Of a stretch of DNA of 64,000 nucleotides, positions 25,503 to 37,500 are shown piece by piece; positions within the stretch are counted from its first letter, which is position 1; every line of letters starts with the position of its first letter. The notes below the pieces were generated by a model that saw nothing but the letters and a program-made list of their open reading frames with translations, ran no database searches and was not told the DNA's origin. The stretch lies in NCBI GenBank assembly GCA_008828725.1, contig MEHQ01003164.1, positions 354,333-418,332 of the forward strand, given 5' to 3'. Source of the stretch: Saccharina japonica. Lineage: Eukaryota; Sar; Phaeophyceae; Laminariales; Laminariaceae. The position numbers and the translations under genes are program-made.

Positions 25503-28500
25503 CAGCAGCAGCAGTCAATCAACGCTCGGATGCTTCGTTGCGTCAAAATACAAAATACCAGAGACAGGTCGACTCGAGCGCACACGGCGTGTCGCCGCCA
25601 GACCAGAGGCAGCCAGCGTGGCTTCGGACGCTTGGGTTCTACGCCCAGTACAGCGCACTCGGCGCGTCTCTTCGCGGCGCCAAACCACAACAACAGCAGT
25701 TGGTCTTGGCGTGGCATGTACTCATACACGTGGTGGCGAGGCGTCGTGGCTTGCGTTCATGTCATGCAACCGTCGTGGTGTGCTTTCATGTCGCCTCACC
25801 ACAGCCATCAGGAACCCCCGCCCCCTATTCAAAAATAGTAGTAATAAATGTCGAACTCCCAGTGGTCGCAGTTTTTTCTCGGGGTCTGCTGGAGGGGTGC
25901 TCGGCGAGCGTGCTGCTGTGCTCGACGTGCGCTCACCAAGATGCCGATACTCGGCCGAGGCCCATGGTGTGTGCTCGGCTGTCGAGGCGTGCAAAAACTG
26001 TCGCGACGCCGCTGCTGTGCGCCAAGAACGAGCTTTGAGGGTCGAGGGGACAAGGGGGTACCCGTGGTGTGCTTTGAGGGGGTCACGTTTCTGTCACGCT
26101 TATTGACTTGATTTCGGGGGTCACTTTTCTGTCACGCTGAGTAACTTGAAAACTGGGGCCACTTTTGTCACGCCTATTATCTTGAAAATCGGGCTTCACT
26201 TTTGGGAGTATGCTTTCAGAGTCTCCGGTCCAAGGACCGGAGAATAGGTGCCTCGTCTGAATACTCATCCAAGTCCCCACCCAGCGGCTACAGAAAAACA
26301 CACGAAGTAACCGCTTGCAGTGTTCGACTGCTGTAGCTGCGGGAAGCGCTACTGCTGCTGCTGTAGTGCCAAGATTCACCTGTGCGAGCAAGGATGTTGC
26401 TGCAGCTCGGTGGTAGGGCAAGGCAACACAGTTACATCAAGTACCACAGGTACGTACGAGTATGATAATACCAAGCACCAGGTAAGGTCTTCGTATGTAG
26501 GATCTCGTATAGGGCGTATAGGGCTGTATAGAGGGTGTCCAAGGTATTAATAAAACTGGACTGGTACTCGTACGTATACTGAGGGTACCACGGCTATGTA
26601 CAACGGACAACAAGTCCGCGCAAGGTCGTGCGCTGAAACAGAAGGACTACAAACGAGGCTAATACACTTTTTGCATTGTAGATTACGGTGATCGTGCTGT
26701 TGCTCGGGAAGGTGACACTCACGCTTGATGCTTTTCCGAGAGCTCATGCTGCTGGTCAAGTCCACCATCGAGAGCCTCGTGGTCGCCAAGGTCGTTTCGA
26801 CAGCGACAAACCCACGCGAATTCTCCCTCCCTCACGACCGTCTTCAGGAAGTGCGTATCCAGCCAAGCCTGGTGATCCCACAGCCATTCGGGGCCTACTG
26901 GTCCACCTTCGAGTGAGCTCATAGCTCCTTCGTACCGCTCACTACTGCTGCTGCTGCAGTCGCTGTCCCTACCCAACTGCGACCTGCGACGGTCGCAGTG
27001 GCCGCCCAGTAGTAGTATTGTAGTACTATGGAAGGCCTTATATCGAGCAGGGGGGGGGGCTCTCTACCGTCCCCTTTTTTCAGCTTTATATAGTTATTGT
27101 TAAGGCGTAGAGGGAGGGGACGGTGTCAGGTATCCCCCCCCCCCTGTCGCGAGGGTCGAAGTTGAACAATTCGACGTGAGGTGTCGAAAACAAATCTGCG
27201 CCCCCCCCTGTATCAGCCACAAAGAAAGGCGTTGGCTTTGGGCCCCATTTGTTCTGTAGGTAACCAAAATGTACCAAGCAAGGTGTGTACGAAGTATTAT
27301 TTTATCATAAACTAAGAAACACGTCAGCTGTGAACTCTTCCGACACTGCTGTGCGAGTAGCCTATAATAGAAGAAGAGCAACTTGTAGGCTGTGACTCGT
27401 ACCGACCATGCAGGCATGCGGTCTCCTGATCTGTCTTCTTTGAATATCTCCGCAGACCTCTCGCCGATGTCGGAACACAGTTCTTTTTTCCCGGTTGAGA
27501 TATAGAGCATACCACGACGAGGGCGACATCTAGCGGGTTCAAATGTAAATTTAACTTCAAAGCCGTCGTCTGCATGCACTTGCCTTACCCAACACGAAGC
27601 TGGATGACCGTGACATGATTTTACATCAAGGGTCGAGTTCAAAGGTCTGACGTCGACTGATTTGTAGCAGCGGGTTGATACTCTGTAGTTGAACGAGGAG
27701 AAAGGAAATTGCCCCGCGTGAAAAATTACTCGTTTACCGTATTTTGTACCGCTGTTTGGGTAAGGCACACTTTTGTTTGTTTTCGTGGAAGTGCGCGGAA
27801 GTTTCCACGGAAGCATCCATCGCTTCCACGGAAGCTTCCGTGGAAGCGATGGAAGCTTCCGTGGAAGCGATGGAAGCTTCCGTGGAAGCGATGGAAGCTT
27901 CCGCTGAAGCATGGAAGCTTCCGTAGAAGCTTCCACCGTGGAAACTTCCGTGGAAGCTGACAATGGAAGTTCCAAACTTCCGTATTTTGACCGCGTGGTG
28001 GAAAGAGCGAGGCTGGGAGTCGACTTTGTGCTTCGCACCTGGACAGGTCTAGGGTGGCTCCATTCGGCTTTGCCTCACTCCGCGGTTTTTATTAAGAAGG
28101 CTCTTATGGGAACACATCCTGGCGGGGCCTGTTTGTGTGGGATCAGGGGTGTGATGGGATCACCCTTTCTTTGGTGGACGAGTGGTGGTAAGCTTCCACG
28201 AATACTTCCACGGAAGCTTCCATGACGGCAGCGTCGACATCTTCCGCAGAAGCACGTACGGCCTGCGTGAAAGCTTACACCGTCCCCGTGGAAGTATGGA
28301 AGCTTCCACGGAAATTTCCATTGACTTCCGCGGAAGCTTCCACCGCTTCCATGGAAGCTTCCATGGAAGCGGTGGAAGTTTCCGTGGAAGCGGTGGAAGC
28401 TTCCATGGAAGCTTCCGCGGAAGTCCATGGAAAAACCCAATAGTGGACTAGACCGCGCTGTTTGTACTGTTGTAAAACAATTTAATAAATCATTATTCGG

Positions 28501-31500
28501 AGTGCTGTAAAATTCGCATGATTCAACAATATTTGTTTCCCCCGCTGTTCATATAGTAACATGAACAATAAACTAAAGGCGGGAAAGCTTCGAAAGCGGA
28601 AAACGTATGTTCAAAATTACGTAAAAAACAGGACAGCTTCGAAAGCGGAACACTTTCGATCAAGAAAGGAAAATAACAAACCACAGCGCACATAAGGGCC
28701 CGTCTTAACGAGCAAATAAAAAAAAGAAAAAAAAAATGAAAAGAAAAATGAAAATAAAAACGAAAAACAGAACTAGAGAACAATCGAGCCTCATTGGTCA
28801 AACAGCAAAAAACAGCAGTAGAGATCCCGAAAACTCAGTATTTTTTTTCGTTTTTTTTAATTGCCAGAGGGTTTAATTGTAATGAAAAGGGGTGCAATAT
28901 TATCTGAATATGGGATATCATCGCACAGAGGAACATAGGATGACCGGTTCGCAAGCGCACGGTGGGTGGAGTAGTGCGTGGGGCTGCAGCAGGGCTTGTG
29001 CGCCATCAAAGCCAGCATATATCGGTAGGGTATAACCAAGCTGTGCCTATGCAAGAAACCAGACGGTCAGGAGGTGGCTGTGACGATGTATTTTGCGATG
29101 GGGGTGAGAGCGGCCCAATGTCTGCCGACAAACGGCGAGGACCCAAACACAACTTCCAGGGCCTTCCCGAGGGAGCGGGTTGGACCACGAGCACCGCCTG
29201 CTCTCAGGGGTGCCTCGCGCGTGCGAGTTGGGTTTGTGCAGCTGCGTTGTTGGGTGCATTCGCCGCGAGTTCATATGCGGTGGCGGTTGAACTATTCCGT
29301 GATTAAAAAAATAAGTTGCACAGCCAGTTTTTACTTCTATTTTCGTTTTGTTTTTCAGATAAAGTTGGCTGTCGTTTGGACTCGACTGCGTTTTTTTTAT
29401 CTAAAAACAAAAGGCTGTTCGTCATTTTCATTTTTTATTTTCATTTTTTATTTGCTCGTTAAGACCCACTCTAACATGTCAAGATGGTACGCACAACTTT
29501 CTACTTCAGCTACAGATCTATATATATATAACATGACAATTACGTCGACTGGGGTCGAGCGTTAGTTACGAGTGGACCGTAATACACCTCTTTTCTTCGT
29601 GACGAACGGCCCAACTTTCGATAGACAGCGACAGCTCTTCGAACTATTGCTTGCTTTCTAGTATTTGCTGGCAGCAGCACGACTGCTGCAGTCTGTCGGT
29701 ACTACTTTAGATTGTCAGCAACAACGCAAGGCAGAGCGTGGCCGACATTTGTACAGCAGCAGTTTCGCCGCCTACTGATTTGCTGAAGGCATCGTCATAC
29801 AGGTCATCGGATATGCATCAGCAGCACACGATCAGCTGCTACGATAGCGCATGCCTAAGTAATGTGGCTGCGGGTGCGGGAGCTACATGCAGCAGCAGCA
29901 GCAGCAACGGGCGCGAGTAGTGGACGCTTTGGTGCGCAACCACCATAACCACGTAGTTGCTTGACTGTCGGCATGTATATGCAGCACCAGGGAGAGATAT
30001 CAAAATGCAGACGATCAGGGTAGAAGAAGAGCTCATGGTATACTGCTGTACAACCGACATTTTGTGGGCGTAGAGAGAGTGACAATCATAATGAGGAGAT
30101 ATTGATGCGAAGAAGGCCGCAGGCCTTCGAGCATCAATAGATGCTCTTCATAATGGATTGGGTGTCTGCCCATGGTTGTGGACCCCTGCTCGCGACGGAC
30201 ACAAACGGACAAGAAACAGTTCTGAAAGCTGCCACAGCGTGCCTTTATTTAACGAATCCTTAATATTGAGGTTTGTCCCTCGCACGTCCCTCGCACGTCC
30301 CTCGCACGTCCCTCGTTCGCTTTGCTTTTGCCGTGCGACGCGTACACCGAACCGATTCAGACGCGCTCGGGACTGATAGACGCCCGCTATTTACGCTTAA
30401 AGTTTAGTACTGCTCGTGTCGAAAGCGGTGCCGAGATCGGAGAGCTAGGCGGTAGTGACTGTCATAATTGGTTACCACAGTGATAATTGTCACTGAGTTT
30501 TGCGCTCAAGCTCTCAAGCAAAGATGTCGGGAGACATGTCAAGCAAGGCAAAACATGCGCTGGCAAGGGTGTAGGGTGGAGTGTTCCACACTAAAAACTA
30601 GTTGTTTGGTGACAGTCACGGCATGTCAAGGCTGTCAAGGGTTGAAAGTGAAGAACACACACAGATTTGTACATCGTAGCTGCAACAGGCAGCTTTCGCA
30701 CTCTGCAGACGAGCCGCCCACACGCACAGATTGCAACCACAGCACCACCACCACCACCACCACCACCCACGACCACACGACCCCCAGCCACCACCACCAG
30801 CCAAGCAGCAGGGGCACCTGAAGCTTGTGGCTCGTGCTCGTGGTGGCTGGGGGTCGTATAGTGGTGGTGTCGTCGGCCTGTGGTGTGTGATGTGTGTGTG
30901 ACTTGGCTGATCGTTTGCTGTAATGGCATACCAGGTACTCATATATATTATTGCTGTTTTTGAGTCGCTGTCATCGAACGAGAAGAGCAAGAGCATCACC
31001 ACCACCACCACCACCACCACCACCACCACCACCACCACCGCCACCACGACCACCACCGCCATCCCCGCCCCACCAGCCGAAGGAGCACCGGAAGCTGTTG
31101 TTGCTCGTAGTAGCTGATGGGCGTTGGTGGGATCTCGTTCCCGTGGTCTGGTGATGGTGTGGTCGGGTGCTTGCTCTGTGGTGGCGATGATGGCTCAAGA
31201 AGAGAGAGCTTTTTGGACCCAGAAAAAAAACAATTTCACCACCTCATCACAACCACCCCCAACACCACCCCCACCACAAACACCCCCCCCACCACCACCC
31301 CCACCACCATTCGTCAAGAGCAGCAAAAGCTTATATTTCTCGTGGCGGCGGGTGTTTGTGGTGGTGTAGTGGTCTCTGTGTGTTATGTCGGCTGTGAGCT
31401 TCGTGTTACTCGGCGCCCGCGAGCGATGATTCTGTGGCCTTTGCCTTGTTTGTGCACTTACTTCCTCTCGAGAGAAGAACGAGCATTGGTATCATTTACA

Positions 31501-34500
31501 TATAATATATACATACTGCTGTGTATATTATACGAGTGTTCAATGTTTGACTGAAATAACTCCTATTGATCTATTGATAGTCCGGGGTGCTGCTGCTGCT
31601 GTATAAGGTACTTTTTTTTTTGCAGTTTGTTATTCCTTTTTTTCACGTATACCTACGTACGTATTTGACCTGCCGAGTATACGGTATATAATATACCTGG
31701 TATGTATATACAAGTATCAGTTTCTATTTTTTAATACCCCGTGTTCCAGTTTTTTTTTTTATACTCCATCTTTTTCAAGTATTTTCCTTTGCATTGTACT
31801 TGCTGCTGCTGTACCTGCTCAGTTCGTCATTAGGGTACCAGTTTTTTTTTTTCGCATTTGACCTGCCCAGTACACTGTAGCAGTAGTACTAATAGTACAC
31901 ATACATCATGCCCTGCCAGTTTTCGTCGTTTCCATAAATTTAATTTAAATAATATGCACCAACACACACAGCCCAGCGATCCATTTAATACCCACTGTAC
32001 AAGGTTGTTGCGCTGACACGCATCGCTTAACAAGAAATGTTGGTGGGTGGTGTTGGCGATGGTGGGACTACCAGCCCAGGGACCAACCGACCCACCCAGT
32101 AACTCTCTCACCCACCACGCACACCCCTCAACTACTTGCCGGTCACTAAAAAAAAGGTTTCTGTGCTGACACAAATCGCTTAAAAACAAAAACGATCCAA
32201 TCAATCACGATTATTGTAGGAACACAGCAAAAAGAGGAGAACCGCCAACGCAGTAGCTTAATGCAGTTAGGAGTTTGACCACTTGAAGGCGTCTGTCACG
32301 CTCCTCATTCCACCCGTTCTTGTAATGAGGAGCTAATGAGGCGAGAAGGCCGAAGGCCTTCGACCAATAGATGCTCTTCTATAAGGGGTCATGCGTGTGG
32401 GTAGGTGGACACGCGGGGGTAAACGATCGACACAAACGGACAAAAAACAGTTCTGAAAACTGCCACAGCGTACCTTTATTTACCGGATTGCTTAATATTG
32501 AGGTTTGTCCTTCGTCCCGCGTCTGGATGTTCGCTTTGTTTTTGCCGTGCGACGCGTACACCGAACCGATTCAGACGCGCTCGGGACTGATAGACGCCCG
32601 CTATTTACGCTTAAAGTTTAGTACTGCTCGTGTCGAAAGCGGTGCCGAGATCGCAGAGCTAGGCCATAGTGACTTGCCCTAGCAAACTCTTACCAGTGGC
32701 AACTGTCACTGGGATTTTATATTCAACCTTCCAGATATGCACCTGCAACAAAACAAGCAACCCGCACCACGAGCAAACGCTATACCACCACCACCACCAC
32801 CACCACCACCATCACCACGACCACCACCGCCACCCCCGCCCCACCAGCCGAAGGAGCACCGGAAGTTGTTGTTGCTCGTATTTAATAGTAGCTGTGGGCG
32901 TTGGAGGGGTCTTTTTCCCGTGGTCTGAGGATGGTGGTCGGGTGCTTGCTCTGTGGTGGCGATGGTGGCTCAAGAAGAGAGAGCTTTTTGGACCCAGAAA
33001 ACCAATTCTACCACCTCATCACAACCACCCCCACCACCACCCCCACCACAATCACAACCACCCCCCACCACCACCACCCCCACCACCATCCACCAAGAGC
33101 AGCAGAAGCTTATATTGCTCGTGGCGGCTGGTGTTTGTGGTGGTGTAGTGGTCTCTGTGTGTTATGTTGGCTGTGAGCTTCGTGTTACTCGGTGCGCCCG
33201 CGACCGATGATTGTGCGGCTTTTGCCTTGTGCACTCCTCTCTCGAGAAGAACGAGCACCAGTCAGTATCATATTAATATGCTCCGTCCGGGACAATACTT
33301 CCAATTACGTTTTTGGTCATAACGTGTGAAAAAAAACAGTGGAAATGCAACACAGCTATGATCGTGACCGCGGCGTCGAGATACGTCGATAGCCGTGGAG
33401 TTTTTTTTTTTGGAAAAAATGCAACATTTTCGGCCGAAAATACCCTCAAAATATTTTGAAACGCCATTTTTTTTTTTTTTCACTCCGGTATCGTTTCGTT
33501 TCTTTTTGGGGTACCGCCCCATGCTCTCCGGTCGATGTGGGTACTTCGGCACAGTAGTGAGGACGGCCTCGAAGTCGTCTGAGTGTGTGGTGCATGGAGC
33601 TGTGTGGTAGCTGATAACCAGTTATTATGCGGCAAAACAAAATGCGGTGTATCTCCAGAAATATCTATTGGTGTAAAACAAACATAATCTTTCCCTGACC
33701 GCGTCGACGAGACAATTCGTTTGCCGTCATCTATTTAAAAATCGTACCGTGGGGTACTCTATACCAAAGCGAAGAATATAACCTCAAGATCCGGTTTTTC
33801 GTCTATAGCTCCCTCAATTTTTTTTGAACATTTTTAAATGTAATTAGCTTTCCCTGACCGGAAGTACAAGGGCGGTCCGAATCCGTCGTCTTTTTTATCT
33901 TGTGAAAACTGTGACACCCATACCAAAGCGAACAGATAATACGTGTTTTTTCGATATAAATCGGCAAAAAAATGTTTTCAAAAAAAAATAATCGGTACGA
34001 AGGATGGTCTTGAATACGGCTATTGGAAGGTGCAATCAGATTTCAGAACGACACCGTCGACCCTGAGGAAAGTGCACCTGAGTGCTGGGGGAAAAAAATG
34101 GAAGATTCGGGGTAAACGGACTATATAATAAATACATACTACGAGTACTGCTGTCTATATTAGACGAGTTTTCAATGTTTGCACTGCTGCTGCTGCTGCT
34201 GCTGCTTCACGTATCATACCTGTACGGTTTCTGCAAACATGTTTTTTTCTTCTTAATTTTGTTTCATTTTTTTAGGATAACTTCACTTATCTTGGTCTTG
34301 GAACGATTGTACCAGGTACATTTTTTTTTTGCATTTTGCCAAATTTTGCTGTTAAAATTATTCCTTTTTTTCAAGTATACCTACGAACGTATTTGACCTA
34401 TATAGGAAGGAGCGAGAAAGGAAGGGCGAGATAATAAATGGGATGGAAAAAAAAAAAAATGACCACGAACACCGACACCCCACCGACCCACTCCTGTACA

Positions 34501-37500
34501 AGGTTTCTCGCTGACGCTCATCGCTTCACGAGAAATGTTGGTGGGAGGTGTTGGGCTGGGTGTTGGGACAACCGGCCCAGGGATCAACCAACCCACCCAG
34601 TGACTCTCTCACCCACAACCCACAATGCACCCCCACCAACCTATATACTCGCGCATGAGCAAAAAAAGGTTTATGTGCTGACACAAATCGCTTAAAATAC
34701 AAAACGATCCAATCAATGACAATTGCAGGAACACAGCAAAAAGAGAAAAACCGCCAACAACGCAGTAGCTTAATGCACTTAGGAGTTTGACCACTTGAAG
34801 GCGTCTGTCACGCTCCTCATTCCCACCGTTCTTGTACAGACTATCAAGCAGAGATCATGATGTACTGCTGTATGATACTGCAGCACAGCAAGCAGTACTC
34901 AATCGGCTTCTGCGACGGTAGCTCAGGCGGGAAAGGAGTGTGGCTGCTCGGACGGCACTGCTGTATTCCTTGATAATCGCATGCGTTTATATTGCTTTGC
35001 TGCTGCTGTGCAGATCACAGACCATCAGGTAGAGCTGTACCGTATGTAGTTACAGTACTTGCCTTGCGAATCGAGGGGGCCCGTAAAATATTTGTTTGGA
35101 CACCTCACGTCGAATTGTTCAACTTCGACCCTTCCGACGGGGGGTACCTGACACCGTCCCCTCCCTCTACGCCTTATCAATAACTATATGAAAGAAACTG
35201 AAAACAGGGGACGGTAGAGAGCCGTCCCCCCCCTCTCCCCCTGCTTGATATAAGGCCTTCCATACGAGTAGTACTACAATACTATTGGGCGGCACTGCGA
35301 CCTACATAGGCCGCAGCTGCGTAGTGTGACAGCGACTGTAGCAGTAGTGAGCGGTACAAAGGAGCTATGACATCGCTCTAAGGTGGACTATTAATAGAAG
35401 GTCCTGAAGAGCCGTGGGATCGGCAGGCTTGGCTGGATAAGTACTGGGGGGTATCGCGTGGGTTTGTCACTGCTGCTGTGGGAACGACTTTGGCAACGGC
35501 AAGGCTCTCAATGATGGACTTGCCAGACAACATGAGCTCTCGGAAGAGCATCAAACCTGAGTGCTACCTTTCCGAGCAACAGCATGAGCACCACAACCTA
35601 CAGTACTGCAGTAGTAGCAGCGTTTGCAACCCTTACGTTTCAGCGGACGGACCTGCACGGACTGTTGTTTGTTGTACATAGCCGTGGTACCCCAGTATAC
35701 CAGTCAGTCCATTATTATCAATAGTGGTCAAAGCCTTGACACCCTACGAGTATACGACATCCTATATACGAGTATCTTACCTGCCATTTGCCATTTGGCA
35801 TCATCATACTCGTACGTACGTACGTACGTACCTGTGGTACCTGATGTATCTGTGTTACGTTGCCTTACCACCGAGCTGCAGCAGCCTCTATGCTCGCGCG
35901 GGTAAATATTGGCACTACATCAGCATAACGCTTCCCGCAGCTACAGCAGCCGAACACTGCAAGCGGTTGCTTTGTGTAAGTTTCTGTTGCCGCTGGATGG
36001 GGACTTGGATGCCATACTCAGACGAGGCACCTATTAATACTGCCAATGTTACGGTGGTTTTGTACTCGATGTGAGGGTTTGCACCTCTCCAGTATTGTCA
36101 CACAAAATCACGTACACCGATACACACATAAAAAAACGTGCAAAGTATTTTTTCGAGCCCTCCGGGGGGGGGGGGGGGGGGGGGGGGGTTAGGTGTATGG
36201 TATCCGAATCCCTGCCCCCCCCTGGGCGAATAGCATATTTTTTTGTGTACAGTAGTACTGTACATCTGCACGAGAGGCAAGCTTTTTTATTTGTTATTTA
36301 CAGGAAATCCACGGGATTTTACATATTAATTGCTTCTTAAAAAGTAGATCAGTCGTACCCGTATATACGTAGTACGTTCCAGGGTACGAGTATCATATGT
36401 ACAATACTCGTAAATGATACTCGTACGTACACCTGTCTTCCTGTCTGATGAAAAAAACAGGTGCATATTGTCGACTCGTCTATGGTCGAGCATAGACCAC
36501 AGTATAGGCTGCCGCTGTGTATTGTTTGATGCTGCTCTGCTTCCGCTGAGGTACTACGTGCGGGGGGGGGCACAATCTTACACAGATGCTCCGAGTATAC
36601 TCGATACTCCGGGTATACTCGGAGTATCGAGTATTTTTCGTACTCCGAGTACTGAGAGTATTAGAGTACTGGTGGCCTAAATACTCGGAGTACTTGGAGT
36701 ATGAGCAGCACTGAAGGCCCAAATACTCTGAGTACTGGGAGTATGAGCGGTATTTATACTCGAGTAACAGCAGTACTCGGAGTAAAAACATCTAGATTAC
36801 TCGGAGTACTCCGAGTATCGAGAGTATGGGACACCGAAATACTGCGAGTACACAAAGTACCTGAAGCATTTGTTTCTCGAAAATACTCTAATTATACTCC
36901 GAAGTAATGGGAGCATCCGTGATTTTTGAAATGCTATAAACGCCAGTCACATGCTCCCAGAACCTGGAAGGAATGACGGCCGAGTCTTTAAAATGATGCA
37001 AAGATGCTCCTAACGTACTTCACACTCCGAGTATACTCCGAGTATCGAGTACATTTCGTACTCCGAGTACTTGAGAGTATAATAGTACTATAATAGCGGC
37101 CTGAATACTCGGAGTACTTGGAGTATGAGCAGTACTGAAGCCGCAAATACTCGGAGTACAAGGTGTACCCGCAGTAACGGGCCCCGAAATACTCCGAGTA
37201 AAGCAGTATCGAGAGTGTTCATACCTGAAATACTCCGAGTACGAGCAGTATCCTGGAGTATCGAACCCTGAAATACTCCGAGTACACGAAGTACCTGAAG
37301 TATTTCATCTCCAAGACTCCTTACTTTACTCCAAGGTTCTCGGCGCATCTGTGCAATCTTACTATTAATACTATACTTATCTTGCGTCGAATTGTGCTTA
37401 CCCACGCTATAATATGCGCTCTCGACGGTTAATGTCATTTTTAAGAATAAAAATCTCCATACGAGGAGAATCGAACCCCCGACCTCCAACGCTAACAGGC

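Larger units (their letters stand above)
24530..26250 (+). mobile_element. Repeat family X, copy 1
   Basis: Blocks in order: a lead containing TTAGTATCGCAATCGAATG, the ACTCCGAGTA array (24778-25095), a block ending CGAACCGCATAGGAAACGG (about 25190), a GC-rich body with CAG/GCA tracts (25200-25740), and a tail with repeated CACTTTTGTCACGC ending at CTCCGGTCCAAGGACCGGAG (26221-26240). The same blocks occur at 41495-44136 in the same order, plus inserted material, and partly inverted at 36583-37345. Overlapping long frames in three phases (for example 25052-25729 minus, 25316-26038 plus) come from the CAG and GC-rich composition. Confidence 0.65.

Noticed and set aside
25052..26106. Overlapping frames of 225, 214 and 240 codons
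   Set aside because: All three overlap on the same CAG/GC-rich repeat body, and the copies at 41.7 and 43.0 kb do not preserve one frame.
30591..31554. His/Pro/Thr-rich frames
   Set aside because: They come from (CCA)n tracts in tandem unit T, open on several frames at once.
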